64,000 nucleotides of DNA from Spongiimicrobium salis (GCF_043678055.1 NZ_JBHEQA010000002.1:930001-994000), one strand, 5' to 3'; counted from the stretch's first letter, positions 34,023-44,193 are shown. Notes: generated by a model not told the origin, from the sequence alone. Translations and numbers: made by a program.

Positions 34023-34033
34023 CTTAGTTGTAA
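34017..34033. promoter_or_regulatory. Second operator (8-1-8), next to the Fur/Zur-type gene
   Basis: TTGCAACT-T-AGTTGTAA repeats operator 1 with one mismatched pair. It is centred 38 bp from operator 1 and ends 12 bp before the start codon of the regulator gene. That position suggests autorepression of the regulator as well as repression of folE. Confidence 0.7.
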
Positions 34034-34045
34034 TAAATTTACACT

Positions 34046-34426
34046 ATGGGAATTATTAGAAAAACACAGTCCGCCGGAATCATCTTAGCCGAATTCGCCA
34101 AAGAAAAAGGGGCCATTTCTGTGGTGGAATTGGTAAAACGTCTTGGTACGATTATGAACAAAACCACCATTTATAGGGTATTGGACAAATTGGAAGATGA
34201 TGGTGTTCTACATTCTTTCCTTTCCAATAATGGTATAAAATGGTATGCAAAATGTAATGGTTGTTCCACTTCGGGTCATATTGATGCACATCCGCATTTT
34301 GAATGTTTGGATTGTGGGAAAGTAGATTGTCTGGAAGTGCAGATAACTATCCCAAAAGTACCCAATCGTAAGGTGGTCGCTTCCAATATCTTGATTAAGG
34401 GGAGGTGTGAGCAATGTTCCGCCTAG
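34046..34426 (+). CDS. Fur-family transcriptional regulator, probably Zur-like
   Basis: 126 aa. The N-terminal winged helix (about 1-75: LIAEFAKEKGAISVVELVKRL, NKTTIYRVLDKLEDDGVLHSF) precedes a dimerisation domain with metal ligands: CNGCSTSGHIDAHPHFECLDCGKVDCLEV and a C-terminal CEQC. The paired CxxC (CLDC and CEQC) form the structural zinc site of the family. Two dyad operators lie in the shared promoter region with folE, a zinc enzyme gene, which favours a Zur role over iron, though the sequence alone does not prove it. Confidence 0.8.
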   Translation: MGIIRKTQSAGIILAEFAKEKGAISVVELVKRLGTIMNKTTIYRVLDKLEDDGVLHSFLSNNGIKWYAKCNGCSTSGHIDAHPHFECLDCGKVDCLEVQITIPKVPNRKVVASNILIKGRCEQCSA

Positions 34427-34644
34427 AAGTTAAAAGTCCCCTATACTCATTTCCAAAACTTTGTGGAAAAACTTTTTACGCATTTTTAGCGTAGAAAACC
34501 CTTCTTATTCCGGTTGATTCTATTGCTAACGCGTTCTACGAAGCACAGACTCAGGAAGTTTTCACAAATTAGTTGCCTTTGTCATAGAAAATGAGGAACT
34601 TCATAACATAAAATATAGTTTATATTCAATATCCGATGCTATAC

Positions 34645-34652
34645 TAATTTTG
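34645..34652 (+). promoter_or_regulatory. -7 element before the DUF4132 gene pair
   Basis: TAATTTTG, an exact TAnnTTTG match, 51 bp before the ATG at 34704. It overlaps an earlier in-frame ATG at 34650, which argues for the downstream start. Confidence 0.5.
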
Positions 34653-34703
34653 CCTCGAATTTTAGGGGGTATGGGATTAAAGTATCGTTTAAAATTAAAC
34701 ACC

Positions 34704-35096
34704 ATGGAAATTACATTAAGGGACACCACATTTACCGGAGACATTCTTCATGAAATCACTATTGCCGTACAGCACGAAAGAACCACGGTCAAGGAATTGA
34801 TTGCCGCAAGGGTAGAAACTGAAGTTAAAGCCTATAATGACAAGTTGCCCGAGTATTTTAAGGGGTTGATTCAGCCTACTCAGGCCGAAAAGACCTTAAA
34901 TGGGTATAAACTTAAGGATCGGAAAAGAAAGATTGATGTGGAGAAACAAGTGTTGATTGCTTGGGAGGCGTTTCAGCAGAATGGCTACTTTGTATTGATC
35001 GATGAACAACAGGTAGAGAACTTGGAGCAAGAAGTACTGATCCGTAAAAGTACCGAAGTAAACTTTGTTAAATTAACGCCATTGGTAGGAGGATAA
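34704..35096 (+). CDS. Hypothetical small partner of DUF4132 protein
   Basis: 130 aa from ATG 34704. A -7 box overlaps the earlier in-frame ATG at 34650. The N-terminal half is strand-rich (MEITLRDTTFTGDILHEITI) followed by a helix; the central GYKLKDRKRKIDVEKQVLIAWEAFQQNGYFVLIDEQQV segment is basic and coiled-coil-like. Its stop is three bases before the large DUF4132 gene. Small partners of this type occur beside DUF4132 genes in other bacteria. Function unknown. Confidence 0.6.
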   Translation: MEITLRDTTFTGDILHEITIAVQHERTTVKELIAARVETEVKAYNDKLPEYFKGLIQPTQAEKTLNGYKLKDRKRKIDVEKQVLIAWEAFQQNGYFVLIDEQQVENLEQEVLIRKSTEVNFVKLTPLVGG

Positions 35097-35099
35097 ATT

Positions 35100-37709
35100 A
35101 TGAGCTTTATAGACCGATTCACCGCTCTTTTTCGCGGAGAAAAAAACCAAACCGACCCAAAAGCAGCCAAAGCATTCGACAGCCTATTGAACGCTGTACT
35201 CTTAGAAGTGGACAAAGATAAAAACGGCCAAAATTGGTGGTACAATGTTTCTTTAGGGAAGCTGCTATCCTATCAAGCCATTAAAGCAAAGGACAATGCC
35301 ACCAAAAGGGCTTTAGTGTTCTATTTGATCGAACAAGTAGCTGCACTTCATAAAATAAATTATAAGAAAAAAATATGGTCCAGCAATGATAGGCACAGAT
35401 ACAAGGAAGCGGCATATACGGAAATCCTAAGTGGATTATTACGCAGCAATCTTGAGTTTTCTATTGATGAGATCATCTTCATTTTAAATCAATTTAAGGA
35501 AGCTGATGAATATCATACGAAAAGATTTGTGGATTGGCCCATAGGATTCACCATCCAGCAAATAGAACGTTTGGTGAAGAAGCAAGGACTAGAAGATTCC
35601 CTGAAATTATTTCTGGAGAAGTTTCTAAAATGGCCCCAAATGTCGCAAAAACGCAATTACTGGGGGTCGGATTTAGAAAAGGTACGCGTTAAAATTGAAA
35701 AACTGCTGTTCGAAACCAACAATACGGAAGGTAGAACAGCGCCCTATCATCTGCCCGATGACAGGCTTGGAAAATTGATTAATGGGGCAATAGAAACCTT
35801 GCCAGAACGTCAAAAAGATGCCTGGTACGCCCTATTTCATTTATGCATCAAGGCCAATGCTTCCAGGCCTTCGCAAAAATACCTTAAAAGTACCAGTGCT
35901 GCCATTGACGCCATAGGCATAGCCAAATATAAGGCCATGGTTCATCCTTGGTTGGACTATGTCATTGGATTAAAAGAGATTGAAACTGTGGTGGAGCAAG
36001 TTTACAATAATCATACCTACACCTATAGCACGTATGAATTCATGCATGAAAAGACTTCGGTATTTTTAAAGGGCCTGGTATGGAGTCTTTGCAAGTTTCA
36101 CGATAGCAAAACATTGAACCTTGTGGGGCAACTTGCCGAGCGGGCGTTTAGAAAAATTCCAGGAGTAGGACCTGCAGCTGCGGCCGTAGGCAATGCCTGT
36201 CTGTATGTACTGGGACATACTAGGGGATTGGAAGGCGTTAGTCATTTATCCCGATTAAAACTGAAGATCAAACAGAACGGTACCAAAAACCTTATCATAA
36301 AATATTTAGAGGAGGCTTCCAACAAACTAGGTGTTTCCGCTGCAGAAGTGGAAGAATTATCCATTCCCGACTTTGGATTGCAATTGGGTAGAAAGGAATA
36401 TGAATTCAAGACGTATACCCTAAAGCTCGAAATCCAAGAATTGGGTAAAGTTGCTTTAAACTGGGAAAAACCAGACGGATCTTCACAAAAGACAGCACCG
36501 GCATTCCTCAAAGATTCTACTACTTTAAAGGAGAAATTAAAAAAAGTGAAAGCGGAGGTGGCCCAGATAAAAAAATATTTAACGGCCCAAAGAGATCGGA
36601 TAGACCGATCTTATCTGGAAAATAGGGTATGGACCTATGAAAACTTTCAAAAGCATTACTTAGATCATGGATTGGTAAGTTTTATTTGCAGACGCCTTAT
36701 TTGGCAGTTCAAAAAATCAAATACTTTTGTTTCCGCTATCTTTAGCAATGAAGGATGGAAGGATGTCCACGGAGAACTTATTCCTTGGATTTCAGGGGAA
36801 ACAGAAGTTCGGCTATGGCATCCCATTTATGCCGAAATTGATGGGATTATCCATTGGCGAAATAGCTTGGAAGAACTCCAATTAAAACAGCCGTTGAAGC
36901 AGGCGTACCGCGAAGTCTATTTGTTGACCGAAGCAGAAATCAATACCAAATCCTATAGCAATAGAATGGCAGCCCATATCATTAAGCAACATCAATTTAA
37001 TGCCTTAACGGCTTTAAGAGGGTGGCGGTATACGTTGTTAGGAGCATTCGATAATGGTATGGATTCTGGGAAAGCCTCTATCACCATTAAGGCACACCAA
37101 TTGACGGCAGAATTTTGGATCAATGAGCTGAATGATGACGATGCATTTAACGATGCGGGAATATGGAATTATGTAGCCACCGACCAGGTCCGTTTTTTAA
37201 AGGAAGACCAAACACAGGATTTGATTGATATTCCTAAAATTGTGTTGTCCGAAATTATGCGGGATGTGGATCTGTACGTAGGGGTGTGCAGTGTGGGCAA
37301 TGATCCTGAATGGAGAGATAATGGTGGATTGCCACAGTACAGGGACTATTGGACCAGCTATTCTTTTGGGGATTTGACCGAAGTAGCCAAGACGAGAAAA
37401 GAAATCCTTGAAAAACTGGTACCGCGATTAAAAATCGGTAAAGTCGCCTCATTTGATGGGAAATTCTTAAAAATCAAAGGCACAAAACGCACCTATAAAA
37501 TTCATATTGGAAGTACAAACATCTTGATGGAACCTAATGATCAATATCTATGCATTGTTCCGTCACGGGGAAAAGATCGAAAGACAGAAAATATCTTCCT
37601 ACCCTTTGAAGGAGACCGAGGGCTTTCCCTAGTATTGAGCAAAGCGTTTTTATTGGCAGAGGACCATAAAATTGAGGATGCTACCATATTAAGTCAGATC
37701 AATCGGTAA
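35100..37709 (+). CDS. DUF4132 domain protein
   Basis: 869 aa, largely helical. The C-terminal third carries the DUF4132 landmarks: QPLKQAYREVYLLTEAE, SNRMAAHIIKQHQFNAL, LRGWRYTLL, and later LSEIMRDVDLYVGVCSVGNDPEW. These resemble the MolR-like proteins of E. coli. The N-terminal part is a HEAT-like helical repeat (about 40-440). The family has no settled biochemical function. It directly follows the 130-aa partner (three bases apart), so they form a two-gene unit; no toxin motif is visible. Confidence 0.78.
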   Translation: MSFIDRFTALFRGEKNQTDPKAAKAFDSLLNAVLLEVDKDKNGQNWWYNVSLGKLLSYQAIKAKDNATKRALVFYLIEQVAALHKINYKKKIWSSNDRHRYKEAAYTEILSGLLRSNLEFSIDEIIFILNQFKEADEYHTKRFVDWPIGFTIQQIERLVKKQGLEDSLKLFLEKFLKWPQMSQKRNYWGSDLEKVRVKIEKLLFETNNTEGRTAPYHLPDDRLGKLINGAIETLPERQKDAWYALFHLCIKANASRPSQKYLKSTSAAIDAIGIAKYKAMVHPWLDYVIGLKEIETVVEQVYNNHTYTYSTYEFMHEKTSVFLKGLVWSLCKFHDSKTLNLVGQLAERAFRKIPGVGPAAAAVGNACLYVLGHTRGLEGVSHLSRLKLKIKQNGTKNLIIKYLEEASNKLGVSAAEVEELSIPDFGLQLGRKEYEFKTYTLKLEIQELGKVALNWEKPDGSSQKTAPAFLKDSTTLKEKLKKVKAEVAQIKKYLTAQRDRIDRSYLENRVWTYENFQKHYLDHGLVSFICRRLIWQFKKSNTFVSAIFSNEGWKDVHGELIPWISGETEVRLWHPIYAEIDGIIHWRNSLEELQLKQPLKQAYREVYLLTEAEINTKSYSNRMAAHIIKQHQFNALTALRGWRYTLLGAFDNGMDSGKASITIKAHQLTAEFWINELNDDDAFNDAGIWNYVATDQVRFLKEDQTQDLIDIPKIVLSEIMRDVDLYVGVCSVGNDPEWRDNGGLPQYRDYWTSYSFGDLTEVAKTRKEILEKLVPRLKIGKVASFDGKFLKIKGTKRTYKIHIGSTNILMEPNDQYLCIVPSRGKDRKTENIFLPFEGDRGLSLVLSKAFLLAEDHKIEDATILSQINR

Positions 37710-37770
37710 ATAATTTGCCCGAAACGGCTACAAACGTATAAACTTCACAGCGCAAGAAGTATGGCTGGCA

Positions 37771-38814
37771 TTATTCCAAAAAACTAATGCACATCAGGGT
37801 GTCATCAATATTTACCGGAGGTGTGGAAACCTTATACAGAATGGTTCCCGAAACAGGCGCTTTAAAGGTTGATATTTTGGTTCCAAATTCATCGGTAATA
37901 TAGCCCACAACAGCTCCTCTCTCTACCTTATCCCCCGCCTTATACCTACTGTAGAAAATACCATTTCTATCTGCTCTAAGATATTTTTGATTATTCAATG
38001 GAATCAATTTTTGATTTGAAGTTTGGGTGACTTTAGGATACATGTTCATCGTATGAAGCATATTGTACACGCCATTTTTGATCAAGCGGACCGCTTCCTC
38101 CTGAACATTGCCCAATTTACCGCTCTCTATACTCAGGGCAACTTTTCCATCTTTACAGGCTTGTTTGAACACATATTTTGCAGGATCGTGGGCTTTTAGG
38201 GTATACGCATAGGAAACCACATATTCAAATCCACTGTTTTCCGAAAGCGCTTTAGCCATTTTAGTCTGTTCCGGATAGTTTTCATTGTTGTAGTAGCAGA
38301 TAAAAGGAAGTAAGTCCTCGGAAGCATCCCCACCATGAATATCTAAAAAAACATCGCTCATGGGAATCACCTTGGTATGGATATAATGGGCAATTTTTTG
38401 TGTTACGGATCCATTTGATTTTCCTGGAAAGGCATTATTTAAATTTACCTTGTCCTGTGGATTCATAAATGGGGTCCGGGAATAGAAGGAGGCGGTATTA
38501 GCAATAGGAAGTATAACCAAAGTCCCTGCCAAGTCGTCCAATCGGATTTCCTTCAACAATTCCTGGGTAGCCACTATGGGAGGGTACTCAAAACCATGAA
38601 CTCCAGCAACCATGGTAAAAACCGGACCTTTCTTCTTTCCCTTTAACAACACTACGGGCAAAAAAGTCCGGTTGTTTTGTGCATCCTTAAATTCAATTCG
38701 TATATCTTTCCGCAATGGCCTTGTTTCACTCTCATAAGCGCCTTGCAAATCGTCCTGAGCGGTCACCCAAGAAGGGATCAGAAGAAATATAATACCGAAG
38801 ATGATCTTATTCAT
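37771..38814 (-). CDS. Secreted aspartoacylase/succinylglutamate desuccinylase-like amidohydrolase
   Basis: 347 aa with a signal peptide (MNKIIFGIIFLLIPSWVTAQ). Zinc-peptidase-fold motifs are HGFEYP (His/Glu ligands, about residue 74) and DIHGGD (His ligand, about 160). ALSIESG lies near the active site. The C-terminal about 70 residues form a biotinyl/lipoyl-like beta domain (VERGAVVGYITDEFG). It is an exported M14-related deacylase or carboxypeptidase of unknown substrate. It lies 95 bp after the ABC-2 permease operon on the same strand and may be read with it. Confidence 0.8.
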   Translation of the reverse strand: MNKIIFGIIFLLIPSWVTAQDDLQGAYESETRPLRKDIRIEFKDAQNNRTFLPVVLLKGKKKGPVFTMVAGVHGFEYPPIVATQELLKEIRLDDLAGTLVILPIANTASFYSRTPFMNPQDKVNLNNAFPGKSNGSVTQKIAHYIHTKVIPMSDVFLDIHGGDASEDLLPFICYYNNENYPEQTKMAKALSENSGFEYVVSYAYTLKAHDPAKYVFKQACKDGKVALSIESGKLGNVQEEAVRLIKNGVYNMLHTMNMYPKVTQTSNQKLIPLNNQKYLRADRNGIFYSRYKAGDKVERGAVVGYITDEFGTKISTFKAPVSGTILYKVSTPPVNIDDTLMCISFLE

Positions 38815-38909
38815 AGTATTGCCTTATAATTTCTCACAAAAATACATAAAATCAATGCCTCCCCGGCACATCAAAATAGTAATGCACCAGCTATAATCTG
38901 GGCGGTTCT

Positions 38910-40253
38910 TTATAATTTCCTCGATTTTGGCACCGCTGCCACAAGGATAAGGCCTATAGCTAAAAGCAAAGGCAATAGGGACTGCATGGGCAAGACCTCC
39001 TGATCGGGCTTGTAATATTCCGGTGTCATTTGTTCCCAATCAATAGATTCTGCCTTCTGGGATTCAAAGATGCTCGGATAGAAAAATAAACGTAGTTTTT
39101 CATGAAAAGCTTCGGTAGCATTCAAAAAGGCGATATGCTGCCCCGAACTGGTTCCTGCCAATCGATTCAAGGCCAATTGCATGTGCATATTGGGCACCCA
39201 TGCCGCCATGCCCCTACTGGCTTGTTCCCGCAGGGCAATCTTGGTACTCAAAGACTCCCGTTCTTTTTGGGAATCGTCATCCCCCATCTGTTGCATGGCA
39301 TAATACCAAAGCCAGTTGAATCCTTCCGTAGGATATCCATATTTTTCGAATTGCGGGTAGTGGGTGTAAAACTTTTTAATGGTCGGTAGCTTATCTGTAT
39401 CCCATTTTGTATGATATCCATCGCGCTGTGCAATGGCCGAACTCAAGGCCTCCGGTACAGGGTATTTTGCGGCTAAGTAGGCATTGATGCCTGCAGGCAA
39501 TACGATAAGCATCCCCAACCAAATGGATAAGAGCATCAGAGCATTAAACCCTGAGGACTTCTTGAAAACAATTACAAAAAACGAAAGCGAAAACCAAAAT
39601 ACGATATACAATAGCGTGAGCAAAAACATCACCAACAAATTCGTATTTAGGGGAATGTCCAGTACTAGGATGGCAATGGCAAACAACAAAATTATGACCC
39701 CCATTAATAAGGCAAAACGCACTAGGAGTTTGGCAATAACAAATTGTAATTTTGACTTGGCCTGAACGGCTACCAAACGCCAAGTACCCGTTTCCGTTTC
39801 CTCGGATATCACATTGAAGCTAAGTACGATGACCAATAAGGGAATCAAATAAATCAACACAAATGAAAAATCGAGATTGCCCGACTGTAAACTCATGGGG
39901 TTGATCAAATCCGTATCGTGTTTTTGCCCCTCAAAGGTTTTTATGGTAATCCGATTAATGGAAGGGTTTACATCGGACTGCCCTATGGATAGCCCCGCAA
40001 GCGAATTCGATGGTTTAATAAAAGCAAATTTCACATAATAGAGCAATAGGCCGATATCATCGTTATGCAGCGCTACATGACGTTCCAAATGTTCTTTTTG
40101 GTGGGCTTCCACCTCATTGATCGCCGCCTGTTGCTGGGTTAAATGCTGATTTCCTATAAGGATGGCCACGATTCCCAAAAGGCTTATTAATAGTAAAGCC
40201 AAACGCACCTCTCTGGAACGTATACATTGGTATAAAAACAATTTATTTTTCAT
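38910..40253 (-). CDS. ABC-2 type permease with large periplasmic loop (DUF3526)
   Basis: 447 aa. A first membrane helix (about 17-33) is followed by an extracytoplasmic loop, then a group of helices (DLINPMSLQSGNLDFSFVLIYLIPLLVIVLSF, EETETGTWRLV coupling helix), and a last helix at the C-terminus (LLPLLLAIGLILVAAVP). That DUF3526 layout is shared with the gene upstream. The start overlaps the upstream stop by four bases (ATGA). It is part of the operon with the ATPase and the TonB receptor. Confidence 0.8.
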   Translation of the reverse strand: MKNKLFLYQCIRSREVRLALLLISLLGIVAILIGNQHLTQQQAAINEVEAHQKEHLERHVALHNDDIGLLLYYVKFAFIKPSNSLAGLSIGQSDVNPSINRITIKTFEGQKHDTDLINPMSLQSGNLDFSFVLIYLIPLLVIVLSFNVISEETETGTWRLVAVQAKSKLQFVIAKLLVRFALLMGVIILLFAIAILVLDIPLNTNLLVMFLLTLLYIVFWFSLSFFVIVFKKSSGFNALMLLSIWLGMLIVLPAGINAYLAAKYPVPEALSSAIAQRDGYHTKWDTDKLPTIKKFYTHYPQFEKYGYPTEGFNWLWYYAMQQMGDDDSQKERESLSTKIALREQASRGMAAWVPNMHMQLALNRLAGTSSGQHIAFLNATEAFHEKLRLFFYPSIFESQKAESIDWEQMTPEYYKPDQEVLPMQSLLPLLLAIGLILVAAVPKSRKL

Positions 40254-41701
40254 AATGCTTTTGCTCTTTTAGCGGTGAACAACAAAAGTCCTATACTGAG
40301 GAATACCCATAAGACCAAGGAAACCAATGCAGGGATAGCCTCATTCATCACCTGTTTAAAAGGCATGGGTTCATGCTTAAAATCTGGGAATTCTTCCCAA
40401 TGTTCATGACCTACGACATGTGTTTTTCCTTCAGAACCACTTTCTCTTTTGGGACTGATGTACTGCATCTGCAAGTTGTTCATTTTTTGGGATAAGGCAT
40501 AACGATAGGTATCGGCCTGCTCCTGAAAATCTACATAATTGAGAAAGTCGGTTCCCGAAAAGGTCATTGAAAGTTGCTTGATAGCCATATAAGGGTTGAT
40601 CAAGGCTATTAATCTTGTGCTTTTATTTTGGTTCTCATAATTCTCCAATAAGCCTGCATAATGTTTTTTATAGAGATCCGCACTAATTTTCTCCCCTTCA
40701 CGCATCACAAAACCTGCATAATTAAAGGGCAAATCGGTTACTTTACTCACCTTGTGCACCGCTAAAACGGAATCTCGAAGATCGTTGTAATACGGATCAT
40801 TGGGGTTATGACTATCTCCTTTCCGTATCACTTCCTTTTCAATAGCCGATTGAAACGCTAATTTTGTAGGCGTAGGATACTGATAACTTCCCAAAGCCTG
40901 AGTGGATTTGGGCAATAATACAACCATCAGAAGCCAAATCCCCAATAAACGCAGCAGGGCATCCTTTGGCGCAGTGGCACTTGCAGAAATCAAGATTACA
41001 ACATTGGCCACAATACCCAAAAAACCAATATACCCCATAACAACGAACAAGAAACGTGACCAAAGATAGCTTTCGGTCACAGCTCCCCCATATAGTAGCA
41101 ATGCAATGGCAACCACTACTAATACAGGTACAACAAACAAAAGTGCTATCCCAAAAAGTCCAAGGGATTTGCCCAATAGAATGTCCAACCAACTCGCATT
41201 CTGTGCAATCAGTATTTTAAGGGTACCATTCCTTCGATCGGCAGCAATGCTCGAAAATCCTACAAAAATTAGAATCAAGGGCAGCACCAATTGCAATAAC
41301 AAGGCCATACTCAAGGCTCCGAAGCGCAAGGTTCCTGTAGAAAAGGAGGCCTCAGAAAAATTAACGCTGTTCTGTCTATGGGCTTCCAGAAAAACAGCAT
41401 TTCCAGTAAAACTCTCCAACCCATAATCAAACAGGCTCAAAGGTGAACTTATTCGAAAGGCAAAAGTTCCAAAATGCGCCATGCGATGCGGATGTTTATC
41501 GGGGTTGGCCTCCCAACTTTGTCTGGCTTTCAATTGATGTTGCTGATGGATGTCATGCTGAGACACATAGTTTTGAATACCGCTAACAGCCGCATAGACC
41601 GTTAGCAGTATGAATAAAATACCAATCCCATAAAATACTTTTGACCGTGTTGCATTTCGAAAAAAATGCGAGGCAAAAAGCTTTACGTTTGAGAATTTCA
41701 T
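40250..41701 (-). CDS. ABC-2 type permease (DUF3526)
   Basis: 483 aa, the paralogue of the following gene: one N-terminal membrane helix, a large periplasmic segment, then a cluster of helices with the coupling segment RRNGTLKILIAQNASWLD (about 165) and a final C-terminal helix. Such permeases resemble NosY, which works with the NosF ATPase in copper-related export in denitrifiers. It starts three bases after the TonB receptor stop. Confidence 0.8.
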   Translation of the reverse strand: MKFSNVKLFASHFFRNATRSKVFYGIGILFILLTVYAAVSGIQNYVSQHDIHQQHQLKARQSWEANPDKHPHRMAHFGTFAFRISSPLSLFDYGLESFTGNAVFLEAHRQNSVNFSEASFSTGTLRFGALSMALLLQLVLPLILIFVGFSSIAADRRNGTLKILIAQNASWLDILLGKSLGLFGIALLFVVPVLVVVAIALLLYGGAVTESYLWSRFLFVVMGYIGFLGIVANVVILISASATAPKDALLRLLGIWLLMVVLLPKSTQALGSYQYPTPTKLAFQSAIEKEVIRKGDSHNPNDPYYNDLRDSVLAVHKVSKVTDLPFNYAGFVMREGEKISADLYKKHYAGLLENYENQNKSTRLIALINPYMAIKQLSMTFSGTDFLNYVDFQEQADTYRYALSQKMNNLQMQYISPKRESGSEGKTHVVGHEHWEEFPDFKHEPMPFKQVMNEAIPALVSLVLWVFLSIGLLLFTAKRAKAL

Positions 41702-41704
41702 GGT

Positions 41705-44191
41705 TTAAAATTTATAGGTAGTGGTCAACAGCACATTTCTTGGAGCCCCAGGAAACAATCTAGAACTGAAAAGCGCACCGGTCCAATACCTTTCATTGAA
41801 CATATTGTTGATTTTTAGTGCAATCTGAATGTCACTCCCCGTAGGACGATAGTACACTCCTGCATCAAAAACGGTATAAGCTGGCAATAACAAACGATCA
41901 CTGAACCAAGAAAAACGCTCGTCTCTATAGCTCATACCCAGTCCGACACCAAAATTTCTTAGCGCCCCGGCATTAAAATCGTAACGACTCCAGAGGTTGG
42001 CACTGTGCTTAGGGGCACCTCCTATACGCTCTCCGATCAAGCTAGGGTCATCATCTTCTACAATTTCGGCATCGATAAAGGCATAGGACGCACTCAACTG
42101 TAAGTTGGGCAGTATATAACCAGTCATATCCCACTCAAATCCACGACTCTGTTGCTCTCCTCGTTGCGTTAAAATAGTTTCGTCAATAGCATCCTGGATC
42201 AGGAGGTTTTTCTGAGTAATCTGATAGATAGCGGCATTCATAAGCAACTTACCTCCCAAAAACTCTGCTTTGGCGCCAAATTCAATATTGTTGCTCTCCA
42301 AAGGATCAAAACTCGCGGGGGATCCAGCGAAAAAGAAATCTCCTGTAAAGGGAGAAAGAGTTACGGTATTGGATTGGGGCTGAAATCCTTGAATATAAGA
42401 ACCATAGACGCTAATGTCATTAGAAACTTCATAGGTCAATCCAATTCTTGGAATAAAGGCTTCGTTATTAAAGATTTGTTCATCATTGGATTTATAATCA
42501 AAAATGTCTCGGTACCACTCATAGCGAAGATTTAACAAAGCTGAAAACTTCCCTAATTTAAATTGGTTTTGAAGATAAATACCGTTAGACGTTGTCAGGT
42601 TGGCGGGGATAGCAAATTCTGAAATGATATATCCCGATGTTTCCCGAGCTGTATTATTGGGGTCGGCAAGATTAAAATGATCAACATTAGGCCTTGGCGC
42701 AAGAACGCCATTAATTTCTATAGTTTCAAATTGATCTGCCTCTGCAGGATTGAAACTGGTTGCCGTTCCATCGAGTCTTCTATAACGACGTGCTCCATTG
42801 GAAGCTCCACCCACAGTTCGTTCCCAACGCGTACCATCATAGCCTACCAACAATTTGTTGGTCGCCGCACCGGTATCAAAATCAAAAGTAAGAAAGGCAT
42901 TGTAATTGTCCGTTATCCAAAATTGCTGGCGTTCGCCATAGCGTAATTCGGCCAAAGTTGGTATGGGGTTGCCATCAATATCAACGGCGGCAGCACCGGC
43001 TACCCTATGTTCGGCTAAATCTTCTTCCCAGGTCTGTTTCATATAAGAAGCATTGAACCCTATATTGTCCGTGATTTCTTTGGAAAAATTACTGATGACC
43101 ATGAAATCGGTAGAAGAATAAAAATCATTGGCAGCGCCCACATTTAAGGAAATTGGAGTACTGTTCAAATCAAATTCTCCATTGATCGCTCCGAAAAGTG
43201 GCTGGCCCCGATCTAAATTCCCCACACCACTACTGTAGATCATTTCTACATTTAAAGCAGTAGTCTCATTAGGAAGAAAGGTTATCGAAGGTGCGAGAAG
43301 AAATTGGTTGTTTTGTACCAAGTCCCGAAAAGATCGCGCTTCTTGAACAGCAGCATTAAAACGATACAATAATGTTTCGGATTCGTTCAAAGGCCCTGTA
43401 AAATCTACTGTGGTTCTTAAGGTGCCAAAACTTCCGGCCGTAGCACTTATTTCATTTCTCTTTTCCTTTAGTGGTTTTTTGGTCACTAAATTGACAGAAC
43501 CTCCTGGATCCACACTGGAAAAAGTCACCGAAGATGGGCCTTTAATGACTTCAATGCGTTCAATATGTGACGTAATGGGCTGTAAGAAATAAAATTGTCG
43601 TGTTCTAAGGCCATTGATCAATTGCCCTTCCTCCGCTTGCAGAAGACCTCGGATATTAAAATGATTATAAAAGCCCGTATGGCTCACACTACTGGCAGTT
43701 CGTACCGCATCGGCAATTTGGAAAGCCTGCTGGTCATTGATCAGCTCCTTGGTAATGGCTGATACCGCTTGTGGCAATTCCCTATTCTTTATGGCCACTT
43801 TGGTGGAGGAAAAGGAATAGTCACTGTTGTAGTCGGTTCTGGCCCTACCAACGACTTCAACGCTTTGCAATTGTTCGGTACCTTCATTTAAGGTAATTGT
43901 TCCAATTTCTATCGGAGTAGCTTCATTGATCTCCAGTTTATCCTTAAAGGGTTGGAATCCTAAATAGCGTATTTCCAAATCATATTTTCCCTGGGAAACA
44001 CTAAGCTCGAATTTTCCATTGTTATCCGTAAGTTTTCCATAATTGCCTTCGCTGCCTCTGAGGGTTATGGTCGCCCCAGCAATGGGGTCATTTTGTTGGT
44101 CCACCACGGTACCCGTGATGTTTACTTGGGACCAACCTATGGCGGAGGTCATTACCAAAAGTAGTACTAGTATTGTTTTAGGTGTTCTCAT
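41705..44191 (-). CDS. TonB-dependent siderophore-type receptor
   Basis: 828 aa outer-membrane receptor. Signal peptide (about 1-22), a carboxypeptidase-regulatory-like domain (about 24-110: ITGTVVDQQNDPIAGATITLRGSEG), a plug domain (about 125-250: VAIKNRELPQAVSAITKELI, GPSSVTFSSVDPGGSVNLVTKKP) and a 22-strand-type barrel ending ...NVLLTTTYKF with the aromatic terminal residue. The plug resembles siderophore receptors. It is placed between the ABC ATPase and two permeases, so import across the outer membrane and ABC-linked export or regulation may be linked. Confidence 0.9.
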   Translation of the reverse strand: MRTPKTILVLLLVMTSAIGWSQVNITGTVVDQQNDPIAGATITLRGSEGNYGKLTDNNGKFELSVSQGKYDLEIRYLGFQPFKDKLEINEATPIEIGTITLNEGTEQLQSVEVVGRARTDYNSDYSFSSTKVAIKNRELPQAVSAITKELINDQQAFQIADAVRTASSVSHTGFYNHFNIRGLLQAEEGQLINGLRTRQFYFLQPITSHIERIEVIKGPSSVTFSSVDPGGSVNLVTKKPLKEKRNEISATAGSFGTLRTTVDFTGPLNESETLLYRFNAAVQEARSFRDLVQNNQFLLAPSITFLPNETTALNVEMIYSSGVGNLDRGQPLFGAINGEFDLNSTPISLNVGAANDFYSSTDFMVISNFSKEITDNIGFNASYMKQTWEEDLAEHRVAGAAAVDIDGNPIPTLAELRYGERQQFWITDNYNAFLTFDFDTGAATNKLLVGYDGTRWERTVGGASNGARRYRRLDGTATSFNPAEADQFETIEINGVLAPRPNVDHFNLADPNNTARETSGYIISEFAIPANLTTSNGIYLQNQFKLGKFSALLNLRYEWYRDIFDYKSNDEQIFNNEAFIPRIGLTYEVSNDISVYGSYIQGFQPQSNTVTLSPFTGDFFFAGSPASFDPLESNNIEFGAKAEFLGGKLLMNAAIYQITQKNLLIQDAIDETILTQRGEQQSRGFEWDMTGYILPNLQLSASYAFIDAEIVEDDDPSLIGERIGGAPKHSANLWSRYDFNAGALRNFGVGLGMSYRDERFSWFSDRLLLPAYTVFDAGVYYRPTGSDIQIALKINNMFNERYWTGALFSSRLFPGAPRNVLLTTTYKF

Positions 44192-44193
44192 TT

